Assembly: GCA_013289325.1 (NCBI GenBank)
Contig: JABDAE010000008.1
Span: 1-46,559, forward strand
Source of the DNA: Chlamydiota bacterium
GTDB taxonomy: Bacteria > Chlamydiota > Chlamydiia > Chlamydiales > Parachlamydiaceae
Length of the DNA: 46,559 nt
Direction of reading: 5' to 3'
Shown here: positions 16,525 through 24,242 of the stretch, one piece after another
How positions within the stretch are numbered: the first letter of the stretch is position 1
How the letters are laid out: every line of letters starts with the position of its first letter
Translations under genes and position numbers: made by a program
Notes under the pieces: model-generated
Databases searched by the model: none
Seen by the model: the letters and a program-made list of their open reading frames with translations, nothing else
What the model was told of the DNA's origin: nothing

Positions 16525-16779
16525 ATGGAACCGAATATGAAATTAGTGAATCGATGTTTTTTCATGGTAATATTGGCAGCTCTTTTTGCCGGCATCATAG
16601 ACTCTCCCTTACGCGCTGAGGAAGTCGTCGTCGACAATGGTGGGTGCGGTTATACAGAATGCTGCCGTTCGACAAGTTTAGCCCCAGCTATTGCTTTAGG
16701 CACTATTCTTGTTGTGGCAGTTGTGGCCGTTGCCGTTCAAAATACCTCGGGACATAGCCACTGCCACGGCCATCATTAG
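16525..16779 (+). CDS. small secreted Cys/His-rich protein, CC-ST-LAP family (copy 2)
   Basis: An 84-residue protein with the same order as its upstream paralog: signal-like segment (CFFMVILAALFAGIIDSPLRA), short cysteine motif (GGCGYTECCRSTSLAP), hydrophobic stretch (AIALGTILVVAVVAVAV) and a histidine-rich end (SGHSHCHGHH). The start is uncertain: ATG at 16525 or 16537, neither with a strong ribosome binding site; a TTG at 16519 is less likely. Only 5 bases separate its stop from the following lipoprotein gene, so they are probably co-transcribed. The function is unknown. Confidence 0.6.
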   Translation: MEPNMKLVNRCFFMVILAALFAGIIDSPLRAEEVVVDNGGCGYTECCRSTSLAPAIALGTILVVAVVAVAVQNTSGHSHCHGHH

Positions 16780-16784
16780 GGGTA

Positions 16785-17264
16785 ATGTCTTTAACCAATC
16801 GGTTTTTCCCTTTTTTGAGTTGCCTTGCACTGCTATTTTTTGCTGCATGTGGGAATCTTTGCAAAAGATCTGGCGATGAAAGAAGCCAGTGGGATCATTT
16901 GGCCATATGTGCAGATTGCCCTTCAGGTGGATGTCAAAAAATATATCTAAACACAAGCAATCACTTTAATGGGATGAATGCAGAGCTTATCATGACAGCT
17001 GCTGATGAAGTGTTTTGCTTATCGGTCTTAACGTTTGCTTTTACGGAGATTGCGCCTGGACGCGTCATGGTTGAAGTGGAAACGAGCGAAAAATATTGCG
17101 ATGCGTGTATCTCTTTTTTGGGGGGACAAAAGTTGATCCTTTCCGATATGCTAAAAGAAGTCGTTATTCAAGCGCTTTGTGAGGGTAGGCAAGTCACTAT
17201 AAGGGCAAATCGATTTTCAGAGACGTTATGTCCGGATGGTTTTTATACCAAAAATTTTTATTAG
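16785..17264 (+). CDS. predicted lipoprotein of unknown function
   Basis: A 159-residue protein with a lipoprotein signal: hydrophobic LSCLALLFFAAC, with Cys as the lipidation site in FAAC. The mature part has further cysteines in pairs (CADCPSGGC, CDACISFLGG), suggesting disulfides or metal binding, and a beta-rich core (GRVMVEVETSEKY). It follows the two CC-ST-LAP proteins with a 5-base gap, which suggests the three act together at the envelope. No family is recognised. Confidence 0.6.
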   Translation: MSLTNRFFPFLSCLALLFFAACGNLCKRSGDERSQWDHLAICADCPSGGCQKIYLNTSNHFNGMNAELIMTAADEVFCLSVLTFAFTEIAPGRVMVEVETSEKYCDACISFLGGQKLILSDMLKEVVIQALCEGRQVTIRANRFSETLCPDGFYTKNFY

Positions 17265-17352
17265 ACCTCTTGCGTAATTAAAGTTTTCAGCATACTCTCC
17301 TCTTTCAAGAACAAAAAAATGAGAACAATATCCAAAAAGATCGAGGTATTTT

Positions 17353-17547
17353 ATGACTAACGCAGAGGCGGTGAGCCGGAGAGACGCAGAGATAATCGAA
17401 GTAAAAGCTACAGAAACTGTGTTAGCTGTTCATAAAACCCAAGTTTTGACCTACTTACGATTAACCAATCTTAAACTAGGTTTGGTAATCAATTTTGGAC
17501 AACAACGTCTTATAGATGGATGGTGTAGGGTAGTCAATGGCTTATAG
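17353..17547 (+). pseudogene. truncated GxxExxY-family gene (PD-(D/E)XK-like fold relic)
   Basis: The 64-residue frame reads MTNAEAVSRRDAEIIEVKATETV, then QVLTYLRLTNLKLGLVINFG, and ends RVVNGL. The second half is the recognisable C-terminus of GxxExxY proteins, small predicted nucleases; the conserved (V/I)E-x-K strand remains as IEVKA. The N-terminal GxxExxY part is missing, so about half of the gene was lost. The first codons come from the repeat arm at 17359-17394. Confidence 0.7.
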
Positions 17548-17587
17548 CCTGTTTCTCCGCGTCTCTCCGACTCTCCGTCTCTGCGTT
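17359..17587. repeat. element with ~35-bp inverted terminal repeats of the ACGCAGAG type
   Basis: The left end (17359-17394, AACGCAGAGGCGGTGAGCCG and on through GAGAGACGCAGAGA) and the reverse complement of the right end (17552-17587, AACGCAGAGACGGAGAGTCG and on) agree at roughly four of five positions. Such CGCAGAG arms are commonly seen around GxxExxY genes in unrelated bacteria. Both arms read as NAE-x-x-SRRDAE when translated inward. No transposase is present, so movement would need help in trans. Confidence 0.7.
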
Positions 17588-17805
17588 GAGTTCAAAATTG
17601 TAGATCCCTGCAATAAGATTGAATCTCAAACCAAACCTTTTTCTTCGATTTCTGTATTTATCGCTTAGGATCTTGAATCTCTTTAAACTACCGATTACAT
17701 ATCCTCTATGTGCGTCAAATTTATGTGTATTCAAAGAAAGTAATAGCTTGGATTTATAGTCCAAATCGTGTTACAATCCACATTTTAATACAGGTGTTTT
17801 GAGAA

Positions 17806-18177
17806 ATGCAAAAAGGTCGCACTTTACATTTTAAATGTCTTTCATGTAGCACTCCTATTTATTTTTCGATCTTTGATCTGGATAGCCACCACAATTTGCG
17901 TTGTGAGGAGTGCGCTAGAGGGTATGCATTTTCCGACCCGATCTTAATTCGCGAATTGAAATTATTTGAAGCCCTCTGTCGTCAGATCCACGATTCGCAA
18001 GAAATTTTAAGTAAGGCCTCTATCGGGGTAGACGTTAAAGAGCACCACGTCAAAATCCCATATAAGCTTCTTTTAACGCGCCTTAACTCAAGCCTTGATC
18101 TCGTGATGGATGGACAAAAGGTGGCAATTAATTTTAGGATAGAGCCTACAAAAGAACAAATTACCATAAAAGAGTAG
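17806..18177 (+). CDS. small zinc-ribbon protein of unknown function
   Basis: A 123-residue soluble protein. Two CxxC pairs ([12 protein letters not shown] at residues 10-13 and [12 protein letters not shown] at about 33-36) form a zinc ribbon. The rest is helical and beta-rich, with [20 protein letters not shown] in the middle and an NFRIEPTKE strand. It is followed after 7 bases by tal and then dedA, so the three are likely co-transcribed. No family name is offered; chlamydial genomes carry several proteins like this. Confidence 0.7.
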   Translation: MQKGRTLHFKCLSCSTPIYFSIFDLDSHHNLRCEECARGYAFSDPILIRELKLFEALCRQIHDSQEILSKASIGVDVKEHHVKIPYKLLLTRLNSSLDLVMDGQKVAINFRIEPTKEQITIKE

Positions 18178-18184
18178 GGCAAGA

Positions 18185-19153
18185 ATGTCAAATAATATGC
18201 TTGAACAAATTCGCAAGATGACGACCATCGTCAGTGATACAGGGGATATCGATGCTATAAAGGCTTACTCGCCAATTGATGCGACGACAAACCCTTCCTT
18301 AATTTTAGCAGCCTCCAAAAAGCCCCAATACACCCATTTGATTGACGAAGCTGTTGAATATTGCAAACAAAAGTCTGCTTCATCCGTTCATCAGAGCGCT
18401 TTGCTTATGGACAGATTGGTGGTGAATTTCGGTATCGAAATTTTAAAAATTATCCCAGGCCGCGTCTCTACAGAGGTCGATGCTCGCCTTTCTTTTGATG
18501 TCGAAGGAAGCATACAAAAGGCGCGCGGGCTTATCAACATGTATAAAGAAAGAGGGATTCCCAAAGAGAGAATCTTAATAAAACTCGCCTCTACCTGGGA
18601 AGGGATACAAGCTGCATCGTGCTTGGAAAAGGAGGGGATCCATTGCAACATGACGCTTATGTTCAGTTTAGCCCAAGCGATTTGCTCAGCTGATGTCGGC
18701 GCTACTTTAGTCTCTCCTTTTGTTGGCCGCATTTTAGATTGGTACAAGAAAAATCAAGGAAAAGAGAACTACCCTCCCAATGAAGATCCTGGGGTGCTCT
18801 CTGTGACTGAAATTTATAATTATTATAAAAAATTTGACTATAAAACTTTAGTGATGGGGGCAAGTTTTCGCAATATAGGTGAAATTATCGAACTAGCGGG
18901 GTGTGATCTGCTCACGATCTCGCCAGCTCTTTTACAAGAGCTTTCTGAAAAAGAGGGGACAGCTGTTTGTAAACTAAACGTGGACAATGCAAAGCGCCTG
19001 CCGCTTAAAAAGTTAACAATGGATGAAAAGCTGTTTCGCCTTATGCTAAATGACAATGCGATGGCGACGGAAAAGCTAGCTGAAGGGATCCGCAAATTTG
19101 CAGAAGATGCAGCGCATCTTGAATCGACGATTTTTCAAACCTATCATCTTTAG
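18185..19153 (+). CDS. tal: transaldolase
   Basis: A 322-residue class I transaldolase, moving a three-carbon unit between sugar phosphates in the non-oxidative pentose phosphate pathway. The signature [13 protein letters not shown] is at residues 28-41, and the Schiff-base lysine is Lys133 in [26 protein letters not shown] and [11 protein letters not shown] are further conserved blocks. Length and motifs match the TalB subtype of E. coli. It lies between a zinc-ribbon gene and dedA with gaps of 7 and 6 bases. Confidence 0.95.
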   Translation: MSNNMLEQIRKMTTIVSDTGDIDAIKAYSPIDATTNPSLILAASKKPQYTHLIDEAVEYCKQKSASSVHQSALLMDRLVVNFGIEILKIIPGRVSTEVDARLSFDVEGSIQKARGLINMYKERGIPKERILIKLASTWEGIQAASCLEKEGIHCNMTLMFSLAQAICSADVGATLVSPFVGRILDWYKKNQGKENYPPNEDPGVLSVTEIYNYYKKFDYKTLVMGASFRNIGEIIELAGCDLLTISPALLQELSEKEGTAVCKLNVDNAKRLPLKKLTMDEKLFRLMLNDNAMATEKLAEGIRKFAEDAAHLESTIFQTYHL

Positions 19154-19159
19154 GCCTCC

Positions 19160-19771
19160 ATGGAATGTGTAATACAAAATGAAGCCTTTGTCGCATGGCT
19201 TGTGAACTATGGTCCCATCGTTTTATTTTTTGTGCTGGCAATAGGAATCGTTGCAGTCCCAATTCCTGAAGAAACTCTTATGGTTCTCACAGGAATGATG
19301 ATGCAGGCTGAAACCATGCCGGTGATTTCCACAGTCATTGCCGCTTATGCCGGTAGTATTTGTGGGATTACAACAAGCTATTATATCGGTAGAACAGTAG
19401 GCATTTTTTTCGTTCACAAATACGGTAAATGGGTTGGATTAAACGATATCAAGCTTGCAAAAGTTCATGACTGGTTTGAAAAATGGGGGAAATGGACGCT
19501 GCCTATTGGGTACTTTGTTCCCGGCGTTCGCCATTTTACAGGACTTATCGCTGGCACAAGCTACCTTCATTATCGCGTGTTTGCCCTTTTTGCCTATACT
19601 GGAGCCCTGCTTTGGGTTTCTACATTTCTTTCTATTGGATATTTCTTTGGAACTTATTGTATGTCGGTGATAAATGGCTTTGAAAAGCCAGGTGTGAAAC
19701 TGGTCGTAGGAGGTATTCTTCTTTTTCTTGCGATCGCCTTTTTTATCTATCGCAAATGGAAAAAAAGCTAG
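19160..19771 (+). CDS. DedA family inner-membrane protein
   Basis: A 203-residue membrane protein with about five hydrophobic segments. It has the PIPEE motif after the first helix ([15 protein letters not shown]), the [20 protein letters not shown] block holding the conserved basic residues, and [11 protein letters not shown]. DedA (VTT-domain) proteins act in lipid carrier or phospholipid transport across the membrane, for example in undecaprenyl phosphate recycling. Its end overlaps the end of the convergent dnaA by 4 bases, so no separate terminator is present. Confidence 0.88.
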   Translation: MECVIQNEAFVAWLVNYGPIVLFFVLAIGIVAVPIPEETLMVLTGMMMQAETMPVISTVIAAYAGSICGITTSYYIGRTVGIFFVHKYGKWVGLNDIKLAKVHDWFEKWGKWTLPIGYFVPGVRHFTGLIAGTSYLHYRVFALFAYTGALLWVSTFLSIGYFFGTYCMSVINGFEKPGVKLVVGGILLFLAIAFFIYRKWKKS

Positions 19772-21156
19772 TGTCTAATATTTCGCTCAACCATTTGGAT
19801 CTGCTTGCGCAGCGTCTCATCGCCTTCAATTTTCTTTTCTATGTTTTTGCAGGCATGCAAAATAGTGGAGTGGGTCTTGCCGAATGAGGCACCAAGCATC
19901 TGAAGCGATTCATTGATCCACTTCCACGCAAGATACATGGCCACATGGCGCGGAAGCGCTATATCTTTAGTGCGCGCAGATCCCTTGATGTCGCTAACGC
20001 GCACCTGAAAGACTGTGGCCACACATTTTAAGATGTTGTCTAAAGAAATTTTTTCATGAGGCGCTTTTTGAAGCATTTCGCTAAGCGTTCTTTGGACGAG
20101 TTCTTCGGTAATTTTAAGGTTAAGTAAACGCGATTGTGCTGATAAACGATTGACAGCGCCTTCTAATTGTCTTACATTGTTATAAATATGCTCTGCGATG
20201 AAAAAGGCGACATTGCTTGGAATATCTAGTCCTTTTTGCTGAGCTTTATGCTGTAAGATTGCAACGCGCGTCTCAAGTTCTGGGACCCCAACGTGTGCGA
20301 CAAGTCCCCATTCCATCCGTGCGACAATCCGTTCCGATAGCTTCAGTTGGGAAGGGGGTTTATCGCTTGTGATGACAATTTGTTTATTTTGATTGATGAG
20401 CGTTTCAAACGTATTGGAAAATTCTTCTTCAAAGTTTAAGCGGTTTTGTAAGAATTGGATATCATCGACAAGCAAAATATCGACATCGGAGCGGTAAAAC
20501 CGCTTCATCTTATCGACCGATTTACTCCTTAAGTTATCGACAAGTTCATTGATAAAGGCCTCTGTCGTGATGCATTGGACCTTTAACTTTTTGTGGTGTT
20601 CCCCGACATAATGGCCAATGCTATGCAGCATATGGGTTTTACCAAGACCTACTGGACCGTGGATGAAAAGGGGGTTATAAGACATTCCGGGGCGCGACGC
20701 AACGCCCATTGCTGCTGATTTGACAAATTGATTTGTGGCTCCCTCGATAAAGGTCTCAAAACGGTAGTTTGGGTTCAACTTTAACGCATAAGCATTAGAA
20801 GAGGGGTGGGATATAATGGGTAAACTTAACGCGCTTTCAGTTTTGCTAAATGTTTGCTTTCCCTTAGACTGCGCGATCACAAACTTAATAGCTGGCAGGC
20901 CATCTGCATTGACGGGGAGGAAAGCACAAAGGTCTTGTTTATAGTTGGATAGCAGATATTCTTGTACGAAAATATTAGGCACTTCAAGGGTGATCTCGCC
21001 TTCTGTATCATCGATGACGACAATTGGGGAAAGCCAGTTGCTAAAGGCTGTGGCAGAAGTTTTCTCTTTAATAAAGGTAAGGAAGTTATTCCAAGCTTCT
21101 CGATTATTACAGGCAAGCATCTCATCACAGGCAATCATGTTATCATGGGCAATCAT
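19768..21156 (-). CDS. dnaA: chromosomal replication initiator protein DnaA
   Basis: A 462-residue AAA+ initiator. Domain I is residues about 18-90; the AAA+ part has Walker A GPVGLGKT (167-174) and Walker [10 protein letters not shown] (about 226-234); the C-terminal DNA-binding domain carries the DnaA signature ([20 protein letters not shown], then [11 protein letters not shown]). The N-terminus is odd: three tandem 18-base units encode [12 protein letters not shown] and MLACNN, giving three in-frame ATGs at 21156, 21138 and 21120. AAGGA lies 12 bases before the first. Chlamydiae often have two dnaA genes, so this may be one of a pair. Confidence 0.94.
   Translation of the reverse strand: MIAHDNMIACDEMLACNNREAWNNFLTFIKEKTSATAFSNWLSPIVVIDDTEGEITLEVPNIFVQEYLLSNYKQDLCAFLPVNADGLPAIKFVIAQSKGKQTFSKTESALSLPIISHPSSNAYALKLNPNYRFETFIEGATNQFVKSAAMGVASRPGMSYNPLFIHGPVGLGKTHMLHSIGHYVGEHHKKLKVQCITTEAFINELVDNLRSKSVDKMKRFYRSDVDILLVDDIQFLQNRLNFEEEFSNTFETLINQNKQIVITSDKPPSQLKLSERIVARMEWGLVAHVGVPELETRVAILQHKAQQKGLDIPSNVAFFIAEHIYNNVRQLEGAVNRLSAQSRLLNLKITEELVQRTLSEMLQKAPHEKISLDNILKCVATVFQVRVSDIKGSARTKDIALPRHVAMYLAWKWINESLQMLGASFGKTHSTILHACKNIEKKIEGDETLRKQIQMVERNIRH
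21103..21156 (-). repeat. three 18-bp tandem units at the start of dnaA
   Basis: Minus-strand units 21156-21139, 21138-21121 and 21120-21103 are variants of ATG(A/C)TTGCC(C/T)(A/G)TGATAAC. Each begins with an ATG in the dnaA frame, so copy number changes would add or remove 6 residues and one possible start. Confidence 0.8.
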
Positions 21157-21541
21157 GTGGGATTTAAGTCCTTTTAAAAGTTATAAACAACGTTTCCACA
21201 AAGGTCTCTGAAGCAATTACCCGCAAGAATCTACCACGATCCTATCATACCTCGCAAGGAAATTATCGAGAAAGGTGAGATCTTTTGATGTAAATCTTTG
21301 ATCATCAAAGGTGGAGTATGGCGTATTTTTTTAAGTGTCAATTTTCTCCTTGAAAAACGATGTGCAAGTGGTTGTAAATTAATTTTTTATAATTTAGATT
21401 TATACACAAGGGAACTCAAAAGAGAACTCAAAATTTGCCGCCCTTCGAGGCTGGCTTAATGAGAAAAGCTTTAGGGAAATTCAAGATGTTGTTTTCTCTT
21501 TATCAAAAAGAAATTTTGAAGTAGCTTAGGTAGTTATGCGT
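21157..21541. other. intergenic region upstream of dnaA
   Basis: This AT-rich stretch holds the dnaA promoter region. One perfect DnaA-box match (TTATACACA, 21400-21408) and one near match (TTATAAACA, 21181-21189) are present, and a short direct repeat (GGAACTCAAAA / GAGAACTCAAAA near 21411-21434). No gene was found. Too few boxes were seen to call an origin. Confidence 0.4.
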
Positions 21542-21707
21542 ATATACTCAAGCCACCTGAATCCTGGAATTTTGACGGCGTTGGCTTGGCTGCAATTTTT
21601 TGGTCTTCACTTAGCGCTTGCCTATGGCAATGGTCGCTCGTTCCAGACACAAAAAACTTGCGCCGCCTCCTTGTCAAAATTCCAGGATTCAGGTGGCTTG
21701 AGTATAT
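21542..21707. repeat. 166-bp palindromic element upstream of the efflux operon
   Basis: Two perfect 35-bp inverted arms: ATATACTCAAGCCACCTGAA and on to TTTTGAC (21542-21576), and the complement starting GTCAAAATTCC (21673-21707). The ~96-bp centre shows weaker self-complementarity. It lies just before the signal peptide of the outer-membrane efflux gene and is open in that gene's frame, which could add 60 residues from an ATG at 21536. Confidence 0.88.
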
Positions 21708-21715
21708 TCATCAGC

Positions 21716-22969
21716 ATGTTTTTCTTGCTTTCTTCATTTTTCAGTGTTCTTTTTGCAGAGCAGCCTTGCAAAAGTGCATATTCATTTAATGATGTTTGGA
21801 CACTTACATTATTGAATAATCCAGAACTTAAGACTTTTAGTTACGATTTAAGAGCGTCTGATGCTAAAATCCTACAGTCATCGCTTTATCCAAACCCGGG
21901 GTTGGATGTAGAATCAGAAGATATCCATCGCCCTATCATGCAAACCACATTTTTATTAAGCCAGCAGATAGAACTTGGAGGCAAGAGGCAAGCGCGCATG
22001 AATTTTGCTAAAATGGAGCAAGATAAAACCTTTGTCGATTATGAAGTGAAAAAAAGGGAACTTTTCGTTGAGACTAGTTTGTTGTTTATCGAAACGCTCA
22101 TTCAGCAACAGAAAATTTCGTTTTTAGAAGAGAGTCTTAAGGGATTGCAAGATTTTTCTCAAGCAGTGGATAAACGGGTAAAAGCTGGGAAAGCCTCTCC
22201 CATTGAAGAAGCGAATTTTATTGTTTTATTAAGTACAGCAGAGCTTGATCTTAAAGATGCGCAAAGGGAGCTTAAAAATGCTAAACTTAAATTAGCAGCT
22301 CAATGGAGTGCTGTGGGGAGTGCCATAGGGAGTGCTGTGGGGAGTATAACTGATGCGCAAGCTTGCGTTTGTAGCGATAGTTTTAGCGTAACCGGTAATC
22401 TAGATTGGCCAGCTAAGCTCATTTCGCTTGAAGAAATGGGCAAGCTCATTCAAGAGCATCCCCAAATTGCCAGATTTTCCTTGGAATACAGCGTGCGCAA
22501 AGCTCAAGTGGCACTTGAAAAAAGTATGGCGTACCCAGATGTCAATGTAAGAGGGGGACCTCGCTATTTAAAAGAAGATAATAAGTGGACCTACGTGGTG
22601 GGGGTCGCAATCCCTTTACCTATCAATGACCGCAATCAAGGAAAAATTTGGGAAGCAAGAGAGAATCTTGAAAAGTTAGAACATGAAAAAGACGCTGTAT
22701 GGGTGAAGCTTTTGACAGAATTAAACACTTCCTATTTAACGATTCAAAAGGCAGAAGATGAGCTCTACTTTTTTAAAAACAAGGTTCTTCCAGCGGCTCA
22801 AAAGGCTTACGACTTTAGTCATAAGGGGTATGAGTTAGCAAGGTATAATTATTTAGAAATGCTTGAAACCGAAAAAATGTATAGAGCGTCTCAAATGCGC
22901 TATATACAAGCTTTAGGAGAGTATCATAAGGCTTTGGCAATTCTTCAAGGACTCATTAGGACTAATTAA
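21716..22969 (+). CDS. czcC: outer-membrane efflux protein, CzcC/TolC type
   Basis: The outer-membrane channel of a three-part metal efflux pump, about 417 residues from the chosen start. That start (21716) begins a signal peptide (MFFLLSSFFSVLFA); the frame is open back to 21536 but that part is palindromic repeat DNA. Two OEP repeats are visible: FNDVWTLTLLNNPELKTFSY early, and LISLEEMGKLIQEHPQIARF later, with VVGVAIPLPINDRNQGK, as CzcC proteins have. A 12-base tandem repeat (22306-22350) encodes WSAVGSAIGSAVGSI, a local expansion in a loop. It is followed after 2 bases by czcB. Confidence 0.85.
   Translation: MFFLLSSFFSVLFAEQPCKSAYSFNDVWTLTLLNNPELKTFSYDLRASDAKILQSSLYPNPGLDVESEDIHRPIMQTTFLLSQQIELGGKRQARMNFAKMEQDKTFVDYEVKKRELFVETSLLFIETLIQQQKISFLEESLKGLQDFSQAVDKRVKAGKASPIEEANFIVLLSTAELDLKDAQRELKNAKLKLAAQWSAVGSAIGSAVGSITDAQACVCSDSFSVTGNLDWPAKLISLEEMGKLIQEHPQIARFSLEYSVRKAQVALEKSMAYPDVNVRGGPRYLKEDNKWTYVVGVAIPLPINDRNQGKIWEARENLEKLEHEKDAVWVKLLTELNTSYLTIQKAEDELYFFKNKVLPAAQKAYDFSHKGYELARYNYLEMLETEKMYRASQMRYIQALGEYHKALAILQGLIRTN
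22306..22350 (+). repeat. 12-bp tandem repeat inside czcC
   Basis: Units TGGAGTGCTGTG, GGGAGTGCCATA, GGGAGTGCTGTG and a partial GGGAGTATA encode (W/G)SA(V/I) repeats. Unit length is a multiple of three, so changes in number keep the frame. Confidence 0.7.
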
Positions 22970-22971
22970 AA

Positions 22972-24240
22972 ATGAATAATAAACAGCTACAGATCACTTT
23001 AATTGTCTTATTTCTCATTGCAACAGCAGTTGCAATAGGATTTATTTATTTTAAACCTAATGTTGCGAATGCACATCCATCTGAAGAAAGTGAGCATGCT
23101 CAGGAAGATTTTAAAAGAGGTCCTCACAATGGCAGACTCTTGCAAGAAGATGATTTTCAAATTGAAGTGACTATATTTGAGCCAGAAGGGACGCCGCCAA
23201 AGTTTAGGATCTACTTTTACGACAAGGGCGCCCCTATTCAACCATCAGATGTGACCATAAAGATGCAATTAGAGCGCATTAATCGCAAAGAAAACATTCC
23301 ATTTAAACAAGAGAGCACCTATTTAGAAAGTACAGTAGAAGCGAGTGAGCCCCACTCATTTAAAGTGAAGATTGCAGCTCAGTATAAAGGGAAATCTTAC
23401 AGTTGGGAGTATGCCACATATGAGGGAAGAGTGGAACTGACGCAAGAAGCCATTTCAGCCAATGGGATTGCAGTTGCGAAAGCGAGTTCAAAAAATCTGG
23501 CCATCACTTTAAACGCCATGGGCAAGATCGTCCCCGATGCAGAATCAACTGTTTCTATCGCTCCAAGGTTTGCAGGAGTGGTCAAAGCTGTCCATAAAAA
23601 GCTTGGCGATAAGGTTGAAAAGGGTGAGACAATTGCCATCATCGAGAGCAATGATAGCTTACAAAATTATGAGATTAAAGCTGAAATGAGCGGCACCATC
23701 ATCAAAAAAGAGATCAATAAGGGGATGTATGTCTCAGGTCAAGAGAATGTGTTTGCCATTTCCGATTTAAGCAGCGTTTGGGTGGAACTTCATATCTACA
23801 CAAGCTACGTTTCGCAAATAAAAGTTGGCAACCAAGTCGAGGTGAAAAGCCTTGACGGCAAGTTAAAGCAGATAGGCGCTATTTCTTATCTTTCACCCAT
23901 TGGAAATGAGGTGACGCAAAGTGTTGTGGCAAGGGTTACGCTATCTAATTTGGATGGATTATGGAAACCAGGTCTTTTTGTTTCAGGGGAGATTGCAGTA
24001 GACGAGGGTTTTGCAAGGGTTGCGGTAAAAGAGAGCGCTTTGCAGACATTTAGAGACTGGGATGTGGTATTTATTGCAGTTGGTCATATATTTGAAGTAG
24101 CTCCTGTTAAAGTAGGAAGGAAAAGTCAGGGTTTTGTCGAAATCATCACCGGCTTAAATGATGGCGATCACTACGTAGCTGAAAATAGCTATATTTTGAA
24201 GGCCGATTTAGAAAAATCTGGGGCAAAACATGAACATTAA
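22972..24240 (+). CDS. czcB: periplasmic adaptor subunit of heavy-metal RND efflux pump
   Basis: A 422-residue membrane fusion protein that bridges the inner-membrane pump and the outer-membrane channel. An N-terminal membrane anchor (LIVLFLIATAVAIGFIYF) precedes an extra N-terminal domain with a PHNGRLLQEDDFQIEV segment, as in CzcB-type adaptors. The barrel-sandwich region is split by a short hairpin (VVKAVHKKLGDKVEKGE, then EIKAEMSGTIIKKEINKG), and beta-barrel and membrane-proximal domains follow (VWVELHIYT, VARVTLSN, GLNDGDHYV). Histidines near the N-terminus (HPSEESEHAQ) and at the end (KHEH) may help metal capture. It lies between czcC and czcA with 2-base gaps. Confidence 0.88.
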   Translation: MNNKQLQITLIVLFLIATAVAIGFIYFKPNVANAHPSEESEHAQEDFKRGPHNGRLLQEDDFQIEVTIFEPEGTPPKFRIYFYDKGAPIQPSDVTIKMQLERINRKENIPFKQESTYLESTVEASEPHSFKVKIAAQYKGKSYSWEYATYEGRVELTQEAISANGIAVAKASSKNLAITLNAMGKIVPDAESTVSIAPRFAGVVKAVHKKLGDKVEKGETIAIIESNDSLQNYEIKAEMSGTIIKKEINKGMYVSGQENVFAISDLSSVWVELHIYTSYVSQIKVGNQVEVKSLDGKLKQIGAISYLSPIGNEVTQSVVARVTLSNLDGLWKPGLFVSGEIAVDEGFARVAVKESALQTFRDWDVVFIAVGHIFEVAPVKVGRKSQGFVEIITGLNDGDHYVAENSYILKADLEKSGAKHEH

Positions 24241-24242
24241 GT

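Noticed and set aside
17534-17764. 76-residue minus-strand frame containing NAETESRRDAE
   Set aside because: The similarity to the opposite frame comes from the inverted arms of the GxxExxY unit; no ribosome binding site or family support.
21454-21528. Short frame upstream of the czc operon (MRKALGKFKM...)
   Set aside because: Only about 21 residues, no ribosome binding site and no family; possibly debris of a lost gene but not supportable.
21157-21541. Replication origin next to dnaA
   Set aside because: Only one perfect DnaA box was found and chlamydial origins are not known to lie at dnaA; too weak to call.
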